A stretch of 10,456 nucleotides of DNA. It comes from Acidobacteriota bacterium. GTDB lineage: Bacteria > Acidobacteriota > UBA4820 > DSQY01. The stretch covers positions 1 to 10,456 of the forward strand of contig JAKAIJ010000080.1 of assembly GCA_021814355.1 (NCBI GenBank). The letters are read 5' to 3'. Made by a program: the position numbers and the translations under genes. The notes beneath the pieces were generated by a model. The model was given only the letters and a program-made list of their open reading frames with translations, had not been told where the DNA came from and did no database searches. Each line of letters begins with the position of its first letter. Positions within the stretch are counted from its first letter, which is position 1. Shown here piece after piece: positions 7,624-10,456 of this stretch.

Positions 7624-8183
7624 CACGAAGCGGCCGGCCGGGCGAAGAGACTGAGCCCGGTGTCGCCGTAGCGGTAGGAGCGTACGGGGCCGAACCCCGG
7701 CGGCGGCTCCGGGAGGGCGGCGGCGGAGTGCTCCACCGCCAGCAGGGCCCCGGGCGCCCAGACGGCCTCCGCTTCTCCCAGCGCCTCCAGGACGCGGGCC
7801 CGCCCCGCCGCGGCATAGGGAGGGTCGGCGAAAGCCAGGTAGACCTGCAGCCCCCGCTCGGCGAGGACGGCCAGAGCCTTCTCGGCCGGGACGGGGAGCA
7901 CGAGCGACCGGGGCCCGAGCCCGAGGGCGTCGAGGTTTCTCCGCAGCACCGCGAGGGCCCGGCCGGCGCGCTCGACGAAGACCGCCCGTCCGGCGCCGCG
8001 GCTCAGCGCCTCGATGCCCACGGCCCCCGTGCCCGAGTAGAGGTCGAGAAAGAGGCTGTCCCGGACGCGTTCGCCCAGGATGTCGAAGAGGGCCTCGCGC
8101 ACTTTGGCGGCGGTGGGGCGCGTGGCGGTCCCCTCGGGAGCGAAGAGCCGGCGCCCGCGGAAGGCCCCACCGATGACGCGCAT
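7623..8183 (-). CDS. rsmD: 16S rRNA (guanine(966)-N2)-methyltransferase RsmD
   Basis: SAM-dependent enzyme that methylates G966 of 16S rRNA in the small ribosomal subunit. 186 residues, normal for RsmD. It begins MRVIGGAFRGRRL, followed by TRPTAAKVREALFDIL (21-36), the SAM-binding FLDLYSGTGAVGIEALSRGA (45-64) and the catalytic DPPY (120-123), all family signatures. The ATG at 8183 is eight bases after GGAGG; a GTG nine bases upstream would sit too close to the ribosome-binding site. The start lies only a few bases from the -35 box of the divergent ssb promoter. It is the first gene of a two-gene unit with selB, linked by a TGATG overlap. Confidence 0.95.
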   Translation of the reverse strand: MRVIGGAFRGRRLFAPEGTATRPTAAKVREALFDILGERVRDSLFLDLYSGTGAVGIEALSRGAGRAVFVERAGRALAVLRRNLDALGLGPRSLVLPVPAEKALAVLAERGLQVYLAFADPPYAAAGRARVLEALGEAEAVWAPGALLAVEHSAAALPEPPPGFGPVRSYRYGDTGLSLFARPAAS

Positions 8184-8185
8184 CG

Positions 8186-8214
8186 TTGACACCTCCCCCG
8201 GCCGACTCTATCAT
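8186..8214 (+). promoter_or_regulatory. Sigma70 promoter of ssb operon
   Basis: TTGACA (8186-8191), a 17-base spacer and TATCAT (8209-8214): a perfect -35 box, a five-of-six -10 box and optimal spacing. Initiation is expected near 8221, giving a leader of roughly 30 bases before the ssb ATG. The -10 overlaps TATGAT on the other strand (8215-8210), a candidate -10 for rsmD, although no good minus-strand -35 is seen. Confidence 0.85.
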
Positions 8215-8253
8215 AGACGGGTTAGCGCAGCGGCACCCCTAGGAGGGAACGCC

Positions 8254-8682
8254 ATGGCCAGTGTGAACAAAGTCATCTTGGTGGGCAACCTGGGACGCGA
8301 CCCCGAGCTCAAGTACATGCCGAGCGGCACCGCCATGGCCAACTTCACGGTGGCCACCAACGAGAAGTGGAAGGACAAGGAGGGGAAGGAGCAGGAGGCC
8401 ACGGAGTGGCACCGGGTGGTGGTCTTCGGCAAGCTGGCGGAGATCTGCGGGGAATACCTGCACAAGGGCCGCCAGGTCTACATCGAGGGCAAGATCCGCA
8501 GCCGCACCTACAAGGACCGCGAGGGCACCGAGAAGACCGTCTACGAGATCCGCGCCGACAGCATGATCATGCTCGGCAAGGGGGAGGGCGGCGCGCCCCG
8601 CGGCGAGCCGCGGGGCGAGGGCTCCAAGAAGGCCGCCGCCCCGGACGCGGACGTCTACACCGACGAGGACATCCCGTTCTGA
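8254..8682 (+). CDS. ssb: Single-stranded DNA-binding protein
   Basis: Binds single-stranded DNA as a tetramer and recruits replication and repair proteins through its C-terminal tail. 142 residues. The OB fold occupies about 1-108, starting ASVNKVILVGNLGRDPELKY and including ANFTVATNEKWKD, EWHRVVVFGKLAEICGEYL and GRQVYIEGKIRSRTYKD. A short Gly/Arg/Glu/Lys-rich linker (about 109-130) is followed by the acidic tip DEDIPF, the canonical partner-binding tail. AGGAGG lies seven bases before the ATG at 8254. Strong promoter directly upstream; likely first gene of an operon with the DedA protein (40-bp gap), the DnaC-like ATPase and RNase G. The linker is short compared with enterobacterial SSB. 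Confidence 0.97.
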   Translation: MASVNKVILVGNLGRDPELKYMPSGTAMANFTVATNEKWKDKEGKEQEATEWHRVVVFGKLAEICGEYLHKGRQVYIEGKIRSRTYKDREGTEKTVYEIRADSMIMLGKGEGGAPRGEPRGEGSKKAAAPDADVYTDEDIPF

Positions 8683-8722
8683 GGACGCCCTCCTCCGGAG
8701 GCGAAGGCAGGAGAGGGCGCGC

Positions 8723-9379
8723 ATGGTCTTGACGCCGGCCGGGGCCGGCTTTCCCGCGACGCTGCAAGAGTGGCTCCTCGGAGGAGGAGGGTTGGCGGGC
8801 GTGTACGGCCTGCTGGCGGCGGCCTCCTTCCTCAAGTACGTGGCGCCTTTTCTGCCCGGGGACCTGGCGCTCATGGTCGGGGTCTTCGTGGTGGGGGTCC
8901 GCGGCGGGTCCTGGCCGGCGGCGGTGGCCGTCATCACGGCGGCCGGCACGGCGGGGGCCTTCGTGGCCTACCTGTGGGGCCGCCGGTTCGGCGGCGTCCT
9001 CTCCCGGTGGCGGCGGGCGGCGGGGGCGGTGGCCAAGGTCCAGGCCCTGCTCGGCCGGTGGGGCGCCTGGGCGCTCCTGGTCAACCGGTTCGTCCCGTAC
9101 CTCCGCACGCTCTTCTTCCCCGTGGCGGGCGTGCTCCGCCTTCCCGCCGGAACGGTGGCCTTCGCCGCGGCCGGGGGGAACCTCCTCTTCGCGGTGCTCC
9201 TGGTGGGCCTGGGGTACTCCGCGGGCCGGGAGTACAACCGCCTCACCGAGCTCTACCACTTCTACGAGGCCTGGCTCTCGGCCGTCGCGGTCCTGCTCCT
9301 GGCGGGGGCGCTGCTCTACGGACTCTGGCTGAAGCCCTTGCGCGCCCGGCGGGCGGCGGCCGGGGAGGGGGCGCCGTGA
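8723..9379 (+). CDS. DedA family integral membrane protein
   Basis: Inner-membrane protein of the DedA/SNARE-associated (VTT) family; members have been linked to lipid-carrier flipping and membrane homeostasis. 218 residues. Signature blocks: FLPGDLALMVGVFVV (43-57), corresponding to the family's PG(E/D) re-entrant segment, and LLVNRFVPYLRTLFFPVAGVL (118-138), corresponding to the G/NRF-P-x-R-T block with its conserved arginine. Hydrophobic stretches occur at about 23-57, 66-85, 115-165 and 185-203, with a basic cytoplasmic-like tail. ATG follows AGGAGAGGG at a 5-base spacing. The stop overlaps the next gene's GTG as GTGA. The substrate cannot be predicted. Confidence 0.9.
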   Translation: MVLTPAGAGFPATLQEWLLGGGGLAGVYGLLAAASFLKYVAPFLPGDLALMVGVFVVGVRGGSWPAAVAVITAAGTAGAFVAYLWGRRFGGVLSRWRRAAGAVAKVQALLGRWGAWALLVNRFVPYLRTLFFPVAGVLRLPAGTVAFAAAGGNLLFAVLLVGLGYSAGREYNRLTELYHFYEAWLSAVAVLLLAGALLYGLWLKPLRARRAAAGEGAP

Positions 9380-10077
9380 CCAACCGTGGGTGCAGGAGCT
9401 GCGGCGGAACCGGCTACATGGCCGAGGAGCGGGAGGGACGGCTCTTCGCCCGCCCCTGCTCCTGCCGCAGGCTTCACCGGGCGGAGCGGGTCCGGCAGGA
9501 GGCGGCCATCCCCGAGCGCTACCAGCAGCGGTGCGTCCTGGGCAACTACGTGCCCGCCCACCCCTCCCAGGAGGAGGCTCTCCTGGTCTGCCGACGGTAC
9601 GTGGAGGAGTACCCCCTCCAGGGCGAAGTCCAGAACGGCCTCCTGATCATGGGGACCTGCGGGGTGGGCAAAACCCACCTCGCCGTGGGGATTCTCCAGG
9701 AGGTCCTCACCGCCAAGAAGATGCCCGCCCTTTTCGTGGACCTGAACGACCTCTACCGCGAGATCCGCGGAACCTACGGGAAACCCGGCGCGGAGGAGAC
9801 CGAGTACGACATCCTGAGCCCCCTCGTGGAGGCCCCGCTCCTGCTCATTGACGAGCTCGGCTGCGTCGCCACGCCGTGGGCCCAGGACACCCTCCACTAC
9901 CTGGTGAGCCAGCGCTACAACGAGCAACGCCCCACGCTCCTCACCAGCAACTACCTCGACGCGCCGCCCCGGGACGAGCCCCGCCTCGAAGACCGCATCG
10001 GCACGCGCACCCGCTCGCGGCTCCACGAGATGTGCCGCACCCTCCTCGTGGAAGGCCCGGACCACCGGCGGCGATGA
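9376..10077 (+). CDS. DnaC/DnaI-like AAA+ ATPase with N-terminal Cys knuckle
   Basis: Probable helicase-loader-type ATPase related to DnaC, DnaI and IstB. 233 residues from a GTG start overlapping the dedA stop (GTGA), with GGGGAGGGGG upstream. The N-terminus has CRSCGGTGY (Cys6, Cys9) and CSC (Cys28, Cys30), a likely zinc-binding knuckle of DnaJ-like character. AAA+ core: Walker A GTCGVGKT (93-100), Walker B LLLIDE (155-160), sensor I LLTSN (188-192), and GTRTRSRLHEMC (209-220), resembling the arginine-finger box of DnaC. Presence behind ssb supports a DNA replication or restart role. No IS21 transposase (istA) is next to it, so IstB is unlikely. It could alternatively be a paralogue without loader activity. 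Confidence 0.86.
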   Translation: MTNRGCRSCGGTGYMAEEREGRLFARPCSCRRLHRAERVRQEAAIPERYQQRCVLGNYVPAHPSQEEALLVCRRYVEEYPLQGEVQNGLLIMGTCGVGKTHLAVGILQEVLTAKKMPALFVDLNDLYREIRGTYGKPGAEETEYDILSPLVEAPLLLIDELGCVATPWAQDTLHYLVSQRYNEQRPTLLTSNYLDAPPRDEPRLEDRIGTRTRSRLHEMCRTLLVEGPDHRRR

Positions 10078-10120
10078 GGGGGCGGTCCATCCGGCGCGCC
10101 CCAGGGCGGGGGCCGCGGCC

Positions 10121-10456
10121 GTGAAGCAGCGGCTCCTGGTCACCTGCGACCCCTGGCAGACGCGCCTGGCCGTCCTGGAGGACGGCCGTCTGACGGAGTA
10201 CTTCCAGGAGCCGCGCCACCTCGAAGGGCTCGTCGGCAACCTCTACGTGGGCAGGGTGAGCCGGATCCTTCCCGGGATGGCCTCGGCCTTCGTGGACGTG
10301 GGCCTCGACCGGGACGGGTTCCTCTTCGAGGGGGACATGGGCCCCATGGAGGAGCTCGACGACGACGAGAACGCCGCCGTTTCGAGCAGCCCCACCGTCC
10401 GCGACCTCCACGAGGGGGAGCGGATCCTCGTCCAGGTGACCAGGGAGCCCATGGGG
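10121..10456 (+). CDS. rng: Ribonuclease G/E, N-terminal part (3' truncated by window)
   Basis: Endoribonuclease of the RNase E/G family, acting in rRNA maturation and mRNA turnover. 112 residues are visible, open to the window edge. The N-terminal RNase H-like strand region (RLLVTCDPWQTRLAVLEDGR) leads into GNLYVGRVSRILPGMASAFV and DRDGFLFEGDM, the start of the S1 RNA-binding domain that is highly conserved in the family. An acidic insert (MEELDDDENAAVSSS, 76-90) interrupts the S1 region, as is common. The start is a GTG at 10121 with only a weak GGGCGGGGG upstream, 43 bp after the ATPase gene; no better start is seen. The catalytic DNase I-like domain and Zn-link lie beyond the window, so RNase G and RNase E cannot be fully separated. 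Confidence 0.93.
   Translation, partial: MKQRLLVTCDPWQTRLAVLEDGRLTEYFQEPRHLEGLVGNLYVGRVSRILPGMASAFVDVGLDRDGFLFEGDMGPMEELDDDENAAVSSSPTVRDLHEGERILVQVTREPMG

Noticed and set aside
7624..8214. N-terminal extension of the selB frame through rsmD
   Set aside because: The SelB family begins at the G1 region (ATG 7623); the extension lies in another frame of rsmD and is Arg/Pro/Gly-rich without similarity.
9376..10077. IstB of an IS21-type insertion sequence
   Set aside because: No istA neighbour, no inverted repeats, and the gene is embedded in and overlapping a housekeeping operon; the Cys knuckle fits a chromosomal DnaC-like protein better.

Overview
The window is GC-rich bacterial chromosome from what looks like a Gram-negative, selenocysteine-decoding organism. 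The grounds are an intact selB, a sigma54-dependent activator, a secreted TPR protein with a signal peptide, and strong G/C preference at third codon positions. A phylum cannot be fixed from the sequence; a high-GC Desulfobacterota- or Acidobacteriota-like lineage would fit, at low confidence.

Layout. (1) 1-479, plus strand: the C-terminal part of serS. (2) 480-1014: a non-coding stretch filled mostly by copy 1 of a ~390-bp structured repeat, followed by an intrinsic terminator serving the gene on the other strand. (3) 1015-2181, minus: a secreted TPR protein with its own promoter and a leader hairpin. (4) 2268-5288, minus: a compact four-gene operon, transcribed in the order half-size ferritin/rubrerythrin-like protein, NifS/IscS-type cysteine desulfurase, thioredoxin-like [2Fe-2S] ferredoxin, and a sigma54 activator whose PAS domain carries extra cysteines. 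The last three genes overlap one another. (5) 5348-5742: copy 2 of the repeat, in the same orientation as copy 1, abutting the selB stop codon. (6) 5734-8183, minus: rsmD followed by selB, with overlapping stop and start codons (TGATG). (7) 8184-10456, plus: ssb from a near-consensus promoter divergent from rsmD, then a DedA membrane protein, a DnaC-like AAA+ ATPase with an N-terminal cysteine knuckle, and the start of an RNase G/E gene.

How the genes relate. serS (serylates tRNA-Sec), selB (delivers Sec-tRNA) and a PLP-dependent desulfurase (family members can supply sulfur or selenium) share a functional theme but sit in separate transcription units. The ferritin-like/desulfurase/ferredoxin/PAS-activator operon reads as an iron-sulfur or redox-responsive sulfur-trafficking unit. 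The ssb operon combines DNA replication, membrane and RNA-processing genes.

The strongest candidate for something undescribed is the intergenic repeat. Its two copies keep a 92-bp identical core, a 129-nt multi-stem 5' module whose length is unchanged, and a 25-nt 3' hairpin in which a C-G pair of one copy is a G-C pair in the other. That favours selection on folded RNA or DNA rather than on protein. Whether it is a mobile MITE/REP-like element or a small-RNA or regulatory family cannot be decided from two copies.
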